A DNA stretch of 64,000 nt, from positions 1-64,000 of the IMG/VR virus record IMGVR_UViG_3300013137_001132. One strand, written 5' to 3'. Each line of letters starts with the position of its first letter. The stretch's first letter is position 1. The notes below the pieces were generated by a model, which saw nothing but the letters and a program-made list of their open reading frames with translations, made no database searches and was not told the DNA's origin. A program made the position numbers and the translations under genes. This DNA comes from a virus. Below, in pieces: positions 7,952 through 15,986 of this stretch.

Positions 7952-9935
7952 CTTCGTCTTCGCTCTCGGCACTGGCGAAGGTGGCCCGGATGATACCCTC
8001 AATTTCTTTGGGCATGGAAGAGGAATCAGGAGCCATAGAACGCGGGAGCCACTCGACCGCTGTGCAATAGCAACTGCGCTCGATTCCCCAACGGTCTTCA
8101 AGCGTAACAGGAGACTTGTGATTGCGCGCCCGCTTGAGGAACGTGTAGAATTGATAGGACGTATGCTGGTCAAGGCGCTGGTCTAACGTCTTAATCAAGT
8201 CTGCCGATATGATGTCCAGCGTGTGCGAGTAGATCGTATCTGGACGTGGCATGTATTGCAGGATGATGGCTTCCAAGACGGGAGATACATCCTGGTTGTC
8301 TGTCTGGAAGTTCAGTCGGAATGAAATGGCCTTGCCCGTAACGTTCGCTGGGAATGAAATCACGAAGGGAGCGGCATCAGAATACACATCGGCCGTTCCG
8401 AGGGCAATCCACCCTCCCCCATCCACTGAATAGTACACATCGACGGTCGCGTGCGGAGAAGTCGTACCCTTAATTGCTAGTGACGAGAAATGCTTGGTAA
8501 TGGTAGCCAGTCCGGCGTCGAAACGAGACGTGTATAGATAATGAGGGGTATCACCATTCTGCGGTGGGGTATCGGTTGTTTCGTAGAGTTCGTAAGGAAG
8601 GTAACTGGTGGTTCTGAGGGGGATGTAGTAGGTTTTGTCGTCGGTTCCGCCGTATCCATATTTGCCCCACCCGTAGGGTTGTGCGCCATAATTATCCAGC
8701 CCAGACGCGAGATTAACTGAAATCCACAGCTTGTCATTGACCGGCGTGTAGTTCATGCCCGTCACGGTATCGCCAGAATCGCATATCTCTACGAGCTTGT
8801 GCCAGGCAACCCCATCGTAGCACAGCAAGACCTCTTTGGAATTGCCGCCGCCATAGGTGCCCACGCCATAGGGCAATGCACCATAAGCAGAACTGCTTCT
8901 ACTTTCGTCTGCCACTACATAGAGATATGGGCCAACCGGAGTCAGGAATCGGAAGTTACCATGTCTTTCGTAAGGGAATGAATTGCCGTATGTGGACGGC
9001 GTGATGTTCTGCACTGAACTTCCCACGCGCTTGTACAACTCATTCTTGAGCGTGTAGATCAGGGCGTCTTGCCAAACGCACATGCTCTTGAAATTACGCG
9101 GGTGCCGTTCACTTTCCTTATTGACGGCTTGATACGAAAGGCTCGCCGTATCGTCGTTCGGCATGTACCACAGGCCATCTTCGCGCGCAACCCACGTCGC
9201 ATTGTTCCACGGGATGATACCCTGGATGGGTATATTACCTGGCCCCACGCGAATCGCGTCAGGGTCGCCCGTATCGGGATCGCCCCCCTCCATTTCGGTG
9301 GCAGGAGTAGCGGAGTAATGCACGTATGGGAGCACATCATCCGTGAACCAGATGAAACCGCCCGATCTACAGCCCCATTCCAGGTCATTGGCGTTGTCTT
9401 GCACGAAATCGTGCCACGTACCGTCATACCACTGGGCACGCCCGTCATCGAAGGACACATAGAGAAACGTGCCATCTTCTACGCCGTCTCTACAAATGCC
9501 CGTGTCCATTCCGGTGCTGAGCCATTTGAGATTGGTCGTATCCCACTTGTACACTCCATAGACGGTGAGCATGTATACGTCATCGCCGTACTCAATGAAC
9601 TTGACCGCCTTGTAATTGGTAAGCCCCGTGTCCATCGCAGAGGCATCTACCATCTTGGTCATCATCATTACCGCGTGGGGCATACGCGTGTCGATATACT
9701 GCCCGGAGAAGGAGTACCCGGTGGGATCGGACAAGTCCTTGAACCCATAGCCATGCGAGAAGTCGTCTTGCGCCAGCGTCTGATACAGCGTCTGGTCAGA
9801 CCACTTCATATTGCCAGCCGCGAGTTTGGCAGAGAAGGAGCTGATGTCTTTCTCGCTAAAGTTTCTGACCATGAGGCCGTAGGTGGTAGTCCCGACAGTC
9901 AGGGTAACATGGTGCGTATCTTGGGCAGTAGGCAT
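7941..9935 (-). CDS. Beta-propeller-like tail hub/tube protein
   Basis: 664 residues with repeated blade-like segments ending in aromatic/Gly turns (VYGVYKWDTTNLKWL, FLYVSFDDGRAQWYDGTWHDF, LYMPNDD, YLYVVADES, LLCYDGVAWHKL, YYIPLRTT), as in podoviral tail tube or stabilisation proteins. The C-terminus is acidic. It follows directly after the adaptor-like gene (9 bases apart), the usual order of adaptor and tail-nozzle genes in short-tailed phages. I see no protease or lysozyme motif. Fold inferred from repeat spacing, not from a search. Confidence 0.72.
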   Translation of the reverse strand: MPTAQDTHHVTLTVGTTTYGLMVRNFSEKDISSFSAKLAAGNMKWSDQTLYQTLAQDDFSHGYGFKDLSDPTGYSFSGQYIDTRMPHAVMMMTKMVDASAMDTGLTNYKAVKFIEYGDDVYMLTVYGVYKWDTTNLKWLSTGMDTGICRDGVEDGTFLYVSFDDGRAQWYDGTWHDFVQDNANDLEWGCRSGGFIWFTDDVLPYVHYSATPATEMEGGDPDTGDPDAIRVGPGNIPIQGIIPWNNATWVAREDGLWYMPNDDTASLSYQAVNKESERHPRNFKSMCVWQDALIYTLKNELYKRVGSSVQNITPSTYGNSFPYERHGNFRFLTPVGPYLYVVADESRSSSAYGALPYGVGTYGGGNSKEVLLCYDGVAWHKLVEICDSGDTVTGMNYTPVNDKLWISVNLASGLDNYGAQPYGWGKYGYGGTDDKTYYIPLRTTSYLPYELYETTDTPPQNGDTPHYLYTSRFDAGLATITKHFSSLAIKGTTSPHATVDVYYSVDGGGWIALGTADVYSDAAPFVISFPANVTGKAISFRLNFQTDNQDVSPVLEAIILQYMPRPDTIYSHTLDIISADLIKTLDQRLDQHTSYQFYTFLKRARNHKSPVTLEDRWGIERSCYCTAVEWLPRSMAPDSSSMPKEIEGIIRATFASAESEDEDDT

Positions 9936-9943
9936 GAGCTATC

Positions 9944-11044
9944 TCACCACGGGTTTAGAACATCGCCAGTTAGCGTTGTGGCACCAGACGGGCCACTCGG
10001 AACCTCGCACTCAACCCTGATGCTGTTGGCGGGGAAGAGCAGGGCGTGTTTCTTCATGAAGTCGTCCGCAAGCCCCTGGTATAGCGGGATCAGCGACTTG
10101 TCCACGTCAACTTCATTCCCAGGGGCATACTGCATTCGCATCATCTCCAAGAACGTTGCGGCCTGATAGGTGAGCCACTCGATAGGCACATCGGTCGTAG
10201 CCGAGTCAGTGGTCATCACGGCGGGTTCGGCCAGATAGTGGAAGCGCAGGAACATCCCATCCGTGTAACTGGTCGTCAGATACAGCAAACCCGGAGCGTC
10301 CCGCGTGTCAGTCCGAAAAGCATGGATGGCACGGTAATCGCTTACCCGGTTGTCGGGATTCTTAATCATGTACTCGGAAGTTGAGTCGGGCGCGGTTGTC
10401 CACTCGTGGTCATCTAGTATGAGATTGCCGGTAAGCGTTGTGGCCGTATTGGACGCAACCACCATGTACTGACCGGCACCAGTCCCGTCGTAGATGACTA
10501 CGTTCCATCCGGCATACTCATCGGTAGTCCATGACTTCGACGTGTCTATCAGCGTGCCGGTCAACGCACCCGCCGCCCCGCCCGTAGCCGTCCCAGTAAC
10601 GTATTCATCGCAAACCTCTACCCACACGTCAAGTAGCCTGGTCATCGTGGGCAGGTCGTATTCCAGTTTCTCGGTACAGATTACCGCGACATCGCCCGCG
10701 CCGCTGACGCTCTCCGTGAACCACGCCGGGTACGCCGTGCGGATTGCCATGTCAATCGCGCGGTGGTAGTCCGATGGACTCCACTTGCTGAATAGCTCAT
10801 AGGCAGTTCCATTTGGCACGAGCGTGGGGGATGTAGTATCTACGGTAAACTCATCGGGGGTGTAATCGCGAATCTGGCGTTCTATATTGTAGACCCACAG
10901 CCACGCGCCGTTAAACGCGTCGATTTCTTCTGTACGCGCGGTGTCCCCAATCAACGTGTAGCTGGCGGAAGTAACCGTCCCCCTGCGGTTATCTTTCATC
11001 ATGTCGGCAAGCTGCTGCCTGACCTCGGCGCGCGTATGGCTCAT
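9944..11044 (-). CDS. Head-tail adaptor (tail tubular A-like) protein
   Basis: 366 residues, ATGA overlap with the zinc-finger gene upstream. Starts MSHTRAEVRQQLADMM, a helix seen in podoviral neck adaptors. A conserved-looking core follows (SDYHRAIDMAIRTAYPAW, YDLPTMTRLLDVWVEV) and a C-terminal helical part (YQAATFLEMMRMQYAPGNE, GLADDFMKKHALL). The middle contains a Gly/Thr-rich insertion (TGTATGGAAGALTGTLIDT), probably an extra beta domain. Position between capsid and propeller genes agrees with a ring protein linking portal and tail. Confidence 0.68.
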   Translation of the reverse strand: MSHTRAEVRQQLADMMKDNRRGTVTSASYTLIGDTARTEEIDAFNGAWLWVYNIERQIRDYTPDEFTVDTTSPTLVPNGTAYELFSKWSPSDYHRAIDMAIRTAYPAWFTESVSGAGDVAVICTEKLEYDLPTMTRLLDVWVEVCDEYVTGTATGGAAGALTGTLIDTSKSWTTDEYAGWNVVIYDGTGAGQYMVVASNTATTLTGNLILDDHEWTTAPDSTSEYMIKNPDNRVSDYRAIHAFRTDTRDAPGLLYLTTSYTDGMFLRFHYLAEPAVMTTDSATTDVPIEWLTYQAATFLEMMRMQYAPGNEVDVDKSLIPLYQGLADDFMKKHALLFPANSIRVECEVPSGPSGATTLTGDVLNPW

Positions 11045-11556
11045 ATTACATCCTTGATAACTGCATTAAGTGCATTGAACGTTTCGTCTCTCGTGCGGTC
11101 ATTGGAAACCTGCATGGCGCGCGCCGTCATCTCCCTCGCGCGCATCTTAAGCTTGTTGTCCGCCATAATTAGTTCATAGAACGGAACAGGAATCATGGCC
11201 GTCTCACCGGCGGGAATGTAGATACTACACCCATTTAACGCCTTGCTAATCGGCTTATCCCCCGCCGTATACGGGACTTTGGGAGCGTTCTTGATAGCGT
11301 TCACGGCCTCTTGTTGCTTGGCGGCGCCGTACTGCTCCATAGCCTTTTTGCGCTCAGCCTCTTGTTCGGGAGTAAGCGGCGCGGATTTCTCCGCTTTCAT
11401 CGTCTCGATCTGCGCGGCCTGTTGTCTCACGATAGCCGCAAGCTGCGCCAGTTCTTCACGCCATGCCTGTTCGCCAGACTCGGCGTGCCGCGCCTTGTGA
11501 ATCTTCATCCCCGCTTCAGTTTTGAACTCGCGTCCGCAAATGTCACACTTGCTCAT
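11041..11556 (-). CDS. C2H2 zinc-finger protein with coiled coil
   Basis: 171 residues. The start MSKCDICG at 11556 is chosen because it makes an ATGA overlap with the upstream gene and has GAGGAAG about 10 bases before it. N-terminal C2H2 finger: CDICGREFKTEAGMKIHKARH (Cys-x2-Cys, 12 residues, His-x3-His). Then a long amphipathic helix (WREELAQLAAIVRQQAAQIE) and a Gly/Pro-containing C-terminal domain (CSIYIPAGETAMIPVPFYELI). C2H2 fingers are uncommon in bacterial viruses but known in a few structural or DNA-binding phage proteins. It lies between the sugar cassette and the adaptor gene. Role unknown; binding packaged DNA or a neck protein is a guess. Confidence 0.72.
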   Translation of the reverse strand: MSKCDICGREFKTEAGMKIHKARHAESGEQAWREELAQLAAIVRQQAAQIETMKAEKSAPLTPEQEAERKKAMEQYGAAKQQEAVNAIKNAPKVPYTAGDKPISKALNGCSIYIPAGETAMIPVPFYELIMADNKLKMRAREMTARAMQVSNDRTRDETFNALNAVIKDVI

Positions 11557-12206
11557 TGTGCTATTTCTTCCTCGCACTTTCTGATAGTCTTAACGGGCAT
11601 TTCTTCTGGAAGCATGTGGCCCCTATAGGCCGGCGAGCTTCCCGCGCCCTCAAGGATTTTGTCATAGTGCCGCATCAGGGCCTCGCGTTCTGTCCTGGGC
11701 CTCTGCCCATACTTCACATGGAAGATGTGGGTGTTTAGCTCTACATCATTCCCCTGAAACGATGGGGACGTGTGGATCACCGGGTAGTGCCTGATTGTCC
11801 CGCGCCTGAAAAGTCTCGGTTGCAGGTCTGGGTAGAGCCTGTCGAAGTAGTAATCTTCCTTGCGCCCCGCCAGGTTGTAACGCGGCAGCCAACACAGGTT
11901 TTCAGGCTTGGCAAGGATAGAGTCGCGTTGCTCGACGAAGCGCGTCCCTAGGAGTTCATCAGCATCAAGTCTGATGACCCACTCCGTATCGGGTACGGCA
12001 TACACATCATTGAGGATGGGTTCGATATATCCCGGCACGTCAATCGTCTCAAGGTGGTCAACCAACGGCCTGCATACATCCAGCGTGTTGTCGCTGGATG
12101 CTTGATCTATAAACGCCATCACAACATCCGCGTAAAGCCTTGACTGTCTCAAAAGACGCTCGATGTATTTACCAGCATCTTTGGCGATGACTACAAGTGT
12201 GAGCAT
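11553..12206 (-). CDS. Family 2-type glycosyltransferase
   Basis: 217 residues with a GT-A start (MLTLVVIAKDAGKYIERLL), a nucleotide-sugar binding segment (AFIDQASSDNTLDV) and a metal-binding DxD-like motif RLDADE near residue 80. The C-terminal part (LFRRGTIRHYPVIHTS) resembles SunS/TPR-associated GT2 enzymes. It would move a sugar from an activated donor to an unknown acceptor. Its start touches the end of the radical SAM gene, so the two are translationally coupled within a four-gene cassette inside the virion operon. Confidence 0.85.
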   Translation of the reverse strand: MLTLVVIAKDAGKYIERLLRQSRLYADVVMAFIDQASSDNTLDVCRPLVDHLETIDVPGYIEPILNDVYAVPDTEWVIRLDADELLGTRFVEQRDSILAKPENLCWLPRYNLAGRKEDYYFDRLYPDLQPRLFRRGTIRHYPVIHTSPSFQGNDVELNTHIFHVKYGQRPRTEREALMRHYDKILEGAGSSPAYRGHMLPEEMPVKTIRKCEEEIAQ

Positions 12207-13003
12207 CAGTACTGTGCCTTGCAGCGCGCACAGAGAGGAATGTCTTTCTTCATACCATGCAGATGCTTAAAGCGAAACTGAGTGTAACGCCTGCCATTCC
12301 ACACGGCCTCAACACCCTTCTCAAAGACATTGCCCAGTGGCACTTCCGCATTCCAGTCCATACAACAAGCCACGCTTTCGCCATTGGTTAGCACGATCAT
12401 GGCGGTAAATGGTTGAGCGCAGGGTTTGTCCGATGACCTATCCTGATAAGCGGGAACCTCATTGCGCCCCTCGCAGGGATGGTATGAGATGGTATTGGCT
12501 CCCGTCCACGTATTCTCCATCATGCCAATCTCATGTTCATTGTCTGGCATGATTGTCATGTGAATGCGTGCCCAACACTTGTCCTTGTGATCGAGGAAGT
12601 ATCTGACATTTTCCCTGACGGTATCCCAACTTAACCCAACCCGGATCTTCTCATACGTCTCTTTGGTCGCCGCGTCAATGGAAAGGGCAATGGCATCTAG
12701 TCCGGCCTTCACAAGCCCATCAGAACGTTCCGGCGTCAGCAGGGAGGCGTTAGTGAAGAAGAAAGACCTTCCACCCCTATCGTGGATGTAGGCGACTTTC
12801 TCCTCAAGCTGTTTGTCTAGCAGCGGTTCCCCGTATTGACACAAAGAGAACATCTTGGCGCCAAGCCCGATGCCCTCGTCTATGATGGCCTTGAACTTGT
12901 CGTGTGGCATGAAGGGATCGCGATGTATTTGATTGATAGGGCACATGACACATCGCGAGTTACACAGACTGGTGATCTCAAGATTGATGGACGCTAGTTG
13001 CAT
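12206..13003 (-). CDS. Radical SAM/SPASM enzyme
   Basis: 265 residues. The radical SAM cluster motif CNSRCVMC (Cys-x3-Cys-x2-Cys) is at about residue 14, followed by GEP (YGEPLLD) and the usual barrel strands (AIALSIDA). Two C-terminal Cys groups (PCAQPF, VACCMDWN, IPLCARCKAQY) fit a SPASM-type auxiliary Fe-S domain. Such enzymes modify sugars, peptides or cofactors through a 5'-deoxyadenosyl radical. The gene sits between a methyltransferase and a glycosyltransferase with overlaps on both sides, so a carbohydrate or glycopeptide substrate is inferred; the actual reaction is unknown. Confidence 0.88.
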   Translation of the reverse strand: MQLASINLEITSLCNSRCVMCPINQIHRDPFMPHDKFKAIIDEGIGLGAKMFSLCQYGEPLLDKQLEEKVAYIHDRGGRSFFFTNASLLTPERSDGLVKAGLDAIALSIDAATKETYEKIRVGLSWDTVRENVRYFLDHKDKCWARIHMTIMPDNEHEIGMMENTWTGANTISYHPCEGRNEVPAYQDRSSDKPCAQPFTAMIVLTNGESVACCMDWNAEVPLGNVFEKGVEAVWNGRRYTQFRFKHLHGMKKDIPLCARCKAQY

Positions 13004-13473
13004 GGGATTTTCCTAAGATGAAACTGAAGCGTACCAGCATCAGGCATCTCAATCTTGAGAATCTTGAACTTGCAAGCAGAGTAGTGTGGGAGTAGTCCGC
13101 CGATGACTGTAGAGGGATCGAAGTAGTCGAATGACCGGTCGGTAAAAAACATCTGGTGGGTCGGATCAGTGAAAGCATTGTAGTTGGCCGCGTTGGGAAC
13201 CTGGCAATGGAACTCGCCATTGGGTTTCAGCATACGCCAGACCTCTTCCATAATCTCAACGAACGTTCCGCCGGCGAGGTGCTCGATGCCATCACGCATG
13301 ATAACGTGGTCGCACCAGCCGTCACCCCACGGCCACGGTTTCTCGTTCAAGTCGTAGCACACGAATTCATTGTCCCCGACCTTATCGGGAAACTTGCGGG
13401 CAATGTCTACCTTGTCAACGTTGACAAAATCAGGGAGCAGTTTGATGCCACAGCAGAGGTTTAATCCTGTCAT
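12994..13473 (-). CDS. SAM-dependent methyltransferase
   Basis: 159 residues starting MTGLNLCCGIKLLPDFVNVD, with the start at 13473 chosen for its ATGA overlap with the GT4 gene. LNLCCGIKL is the glycine-type motif I of class I methyltransferases, FVNVDKVD the acidic loop, and DHVIMRDGIEHL motif IV; PNGEFHCQVPN matches the later strand. This is the short sugar- or small-molecule-type family that often accompanies glycosyltransferases. It overlaps the radical SAM gene by 10 bases. Confidence 0.85.
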   Translation of the reverse strand: MTGLNLCCGIKLLPDFVNVDKVDIARKFPDKVGDNEFVCYDLNEKPWPWGDGWCDHVIMRDGIEHLAGGTFVEIMEEVWRMLKPNGEFHCQVPNAANYNAFTDPTHQMFFTDRSFDYFDPSTVIGGLLPHYSACKFKILKIEMPDAGTLQFHLRKIPCN

Positions 13474-14678
13474 GCGAGATACCTGTCTACATCGGCTTCC
13501 GAGTTGATACGCTCTTCCAGCATGGCAAGCGTTGGAAGCCAATGCTCCCGCACCACCTTATCGGCATCGAATCTCTCGGCGCTCCGCCGGGCTTTAAGGC
13601 GCATACAGGCCCATTCGTCGGGGTCTTTGCTATAGGTCTCCCACAACTTATAGATGGCCGCGGCAATGTCTTCGTCCTTCACAACGGCCTGATACGAACC
13701 ATCCTCGCGGCAGATGTTCATGGCTACGGGATCAATCCCAATGCCATACGCGACTTCTGGCATAGACGTGAAGTTGGTATAGACGGCCGGGCATCCACAG
13801 GCATTGCCCTCAGTTAGTGGAAGTCCCCATCCTTCACCAGCAGAGGGGAGAGCGATAACGTCAAAACTGTTATAGAGCGCCGCCATTTCAGACGACTTCA
13901 GGCCGATGTTGTATCTGTCCTCTGGCGTAACCGACGAAATATCTACGATGTTCTGTTGCTTCAACAGATGCCGAACGTTCACCCCAAATGAGCTATTGAG
14001 GTAGCCGTGGAACATGAAACGCAGTTCGGGAATCTCTTTCTTCAACATGCCGATGGCCCGGATGACGCGATGGGTGTTCTTGCGCGTGTCCTGGTTCATC
14101 GCCACCATGCCGACCACAAAGGCATCGCGGTCGCCATAGAACTTGCGCTTCATTCCCGTATGCGTGATAACCTGTCCACTTTCATCCTCAAGGCCATCCA
14201 GGATACGGTAGTTGTTGGTGTCCACACACAACGGAACTACAGTTTGATTCTCGTACCCACCCTCTTTGAGAACACTCGCGGCGTCTTGGCACCAGGGAAG
14301 AACCCAGTAGGCAGACTTGAGGCGCTGCTTGATGATGACAGACAGCGGATGCCGATCAATGGGGAGCCAGGGAACCCAACGCTTCGCAGCATAGCCAAAG
14401 TCATCAGGATAGGCCCAGGCGTCCCAGTGCGAAATCACGAGGTCAAGGTTAAACTCTTTGACGTAGTGTTCAATCAGGTCACGGCAAGTAATGTCGGCGT
14501 CCGAGCGCGGCACCATTGGCATTCCACACCACTCACCGCGTCCGCCGAACAAGCCGTAGTTGCAAATAATGACAATATCATGACCCGCCACTTTCAGGCG
14601 GGGAGTCACAAGGGCCGTCTCTGTTGCATAGCCAGACGTGCCGAAAGGAGCGTTCGACAAAAATCCGATCCTAAGCAT
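13470..14678 (-). CDS. GT-B (family 4-type) glycosyltransferase
   Basis: 402 residues beginning MLRIGFLSNAPFGTSGYATE; start at 14678 has a GGGA about nine bases upstream. Two Rossmann-like halves are visible. The donor half has a VGMVAMNQDTRKN segment and the family-4 signature PSAGEGWGLPLTEGNACGCP, with the E..G..L..EA-type residues that hold the nucleotide sugar. It is the first gene of the four-gene sugar/SAM cassette. Phage-encoded glycosyltransferases are known to decorate phage DNA, virion proteins or host glycans; the position here favours virion or receptor glycan modification, as inference. Confidence 0.88.
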   Translation of the reverse strand: MLRIGFLSNAPFGTSGYATETALVTPRLKVAGHDIVIICNYGLFGGRGEWCGMPMVPRSDADITCRDLIEHYVKEFNLDLVISHWDAWAYPDDFGYAAKRWVPWLPIDRHPLSVIIKQRLKSAYWVLPWCQDAASVLKEGGYENQTVVPLCVDTNNYRILDGLEDESGQVITHTGMKRKFYGDRDAFVVGMVAMNQDTRKNTHRVIRAIGMLKKEIPELRFMFHGYLNSSFGVNVRHLLKQQNIVDISSVTPEDRYNIGLKSSEMAALYNSFDVIALPSAGEGWGLPLTEGNACGCPAVYTNFTSMPEVAYGIGIDPVAMNICREDGSYQAVVKDEDIAAAIYKLWETYSKDPDEWACMRLKARRSAERFDADKVVREHWLPTLAMLEERINSEADVDRYLA

Positions 14679-14779
14679 TGTGGTTGTTCCCTTTCTTTGC
14701 CGCGTGTTCACGTATTTTAGTCGTGTAGGGTTAACTCGCTTCCCCCACACAAGCCCACTATGGCGAGAAGGGCAACGGC

Positions 14780-15424
14780 CTATGCAGCCACAGGATACCA
14801 GACAACAACGGCCTGAGAGTCCGCAATTGCCGTTCCACCGGCCACAGTGGCCTTAGCAAGCGTAAGAACATCGCCTGCCGCCAGGGTTCCACCAGTCACA
14901 GAGCCAAGCGTCTTGGCCTGATGCGCCAGCCACGTTCCGGCCGTGCCGGAGTTCGCAGTGCAGAGGGTGCCACCGAGGACGCCCGCCGTGTACTTCTTCA
15001 AGTACAGAGTATTGTAGTCGGTGCCATTGCCCACCACATTCGCGGCCGTGATCGCGTAGGCCGCGGCCACAACGCAGGCAACGGGCGCATAGAACACCGG
15101 GAGTTCAGTATCGCCAGCCGTGCTCGACGCAAGCCACTTGCTCGTATTTGCGTGCGTCTTGGTTGCCGAACTCAGATACGCGCTCGTGATGTCTCCGGCC
15201 AGCTTAGTAGCAGCGATGCTACCGGCCAACTGCGCGTTAGTGATGGTGCCACTAAGCGATGAGGTCAGGATAGCAGTCCCATCGACCGTACCCGTATGGG
15301 TGTGCCCTAGAGCAAAAGCCCGTAGCCCAACGAGGAGATTGTAGAGGGAATTGCGAGTGTTACCAATCCCCAACCCCTGCTTCATTCCCGTTACGATACT
15401 CGTAAGGGTCGTAGTAATAGCCAT
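14780..15424 (-). CDS. Capsid-accessory protein, paralogue of the downstream gene
   Basis: 214 residues. N-terminal part with HTHTGTVDGTAI and AATKLAGDITSAYLS, a phrase frequent in phage structural proteins. The C-terminal ~110 residues (LPVFYAPVACVVAAAY, VVGNGTDYNTLYLKKY, AKTLGSVTGGTLAAGDVL) align well with the C-terminal domain of the 169-residue protein at 15463-15972, so the two are paralogues. Downstream of the major capsid gene, so a decoration or head-fibre role is inferred. A GC-rich hairpin lies just upstream. Confidence 0.72.
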   Translation of the reverse strand: MAITTTLTSIVTGMKQGLGIGNTRNSLYNLLVGLRAFALGHTHTGTVDGTAILTSSLSGTITNAQLAGSIAATKLAGDITSAYLSSATKTHANTSKWLASSTAGDTELPVFYAPVACVVAAAYAITAANVVGNGTDYNTLYLKKYTAGVLGGTLCTANSGTAGTWLAHQAKTLGSVTGGTLAAGDVLTLAKATVAGGTAIADSQAVVVWYPVAA

Positions 15425-15435
15425 GATTTTCCTCC

Positions 15436-15456
15436 GGGGGCGCTATTCACGCCCCC
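15436..15456 (-). promoter_or_regulatory. Intercistronic hairpin before the capsid-accessory gene
   Basis: Perfect 7-bp inverted repeat GGGGGCG/CGCCCCC with a 7-nt loop, directly followed (minus strand) by the AGGA ribosome site of the 14780-15424 gene. It may stabilise or attenuate the late transcript after the highly expressed capsid genes; no clear T-tract follows. Confidence 0.4.
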
Positions 15457-15462
15457 TCATTC

Positions 15463-15972
15463 CTAGAGCGTGTAGTTGATGTACAGCAGCATGTCAGGAA
15501 CCGCAGTCCCCGACGCGCCAGTGCCGCGGTAGAAGTCCAGGAAATACCCGGCCGTCACCGTGCCACTCGTGGCCGAACCCAACGATTGCGCGACCATCGC
15601 GGTCATCGTACCCGCCGTACCACTCCACGAGAACGGCGTGCCCTGCACCGTGCCGCCAGTGTCGTAGTAGCGAATCGAGTAGGTGTTGAAGTCCGTACCA
15701 TCGCCAACCACAGCCGCAGCCGGCACGAGATACGCAGCAGTCAAGACCATCGTCGCCGGGGCCTTGAACAACGGGATCGTATCAACGCCCGCGCTCGCGC
15801 TCGGAATCGAGAACTGAAGACGCGCCGTGTTCAGCGTGATCGTCTCTCCGCCAGCCTCAAGTTCCTCGACCACAAGGTTCAGGAGTTCATCGGGAACCTG
15901 GTGGGTCGTGCCAGTCAGTTGCAGGCCATACCGCTCGTACTGGATCGAGCCGCCCGTAGTGAAAGTAGCCAT
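15463..15972 (-). CDS. Capsid-accessory protein (decoration candidate)
   Basis: 169 residues, AAGGAG nine bases before the ATG and only 14 bases after the end of the capsid gene. Beta-rich, with the paralogous C-terminal domain IPLFKAPATMVLTAAYLVPA, VVGDGTDFNTYSIRYY, AQSLGSATSGTVTAG shared with the next gene. In phages with N4-gp56-type capsids, small proteins directly after the capsid gene often decorate the head; that role is inferred here. Confidence 0.72.
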   Translation of the reverse strand: MATFTTGGSIQYERYGLQLTGTTHQVPDELLNLVVEELEAGGETITLNTARLQFSIPSASAGVDTIPLFKAPATMVLTAAYLVPAAAVVGDGTDFNTYSIRYYDTGGTVQGTPFSWSGTAGTMTAMVAQSLGSATSGTVTAGYFLDFYRGTGASGTAVPDMLLYINYTL

Positions 15973-15986
15973 TGTCTTATATCTCC

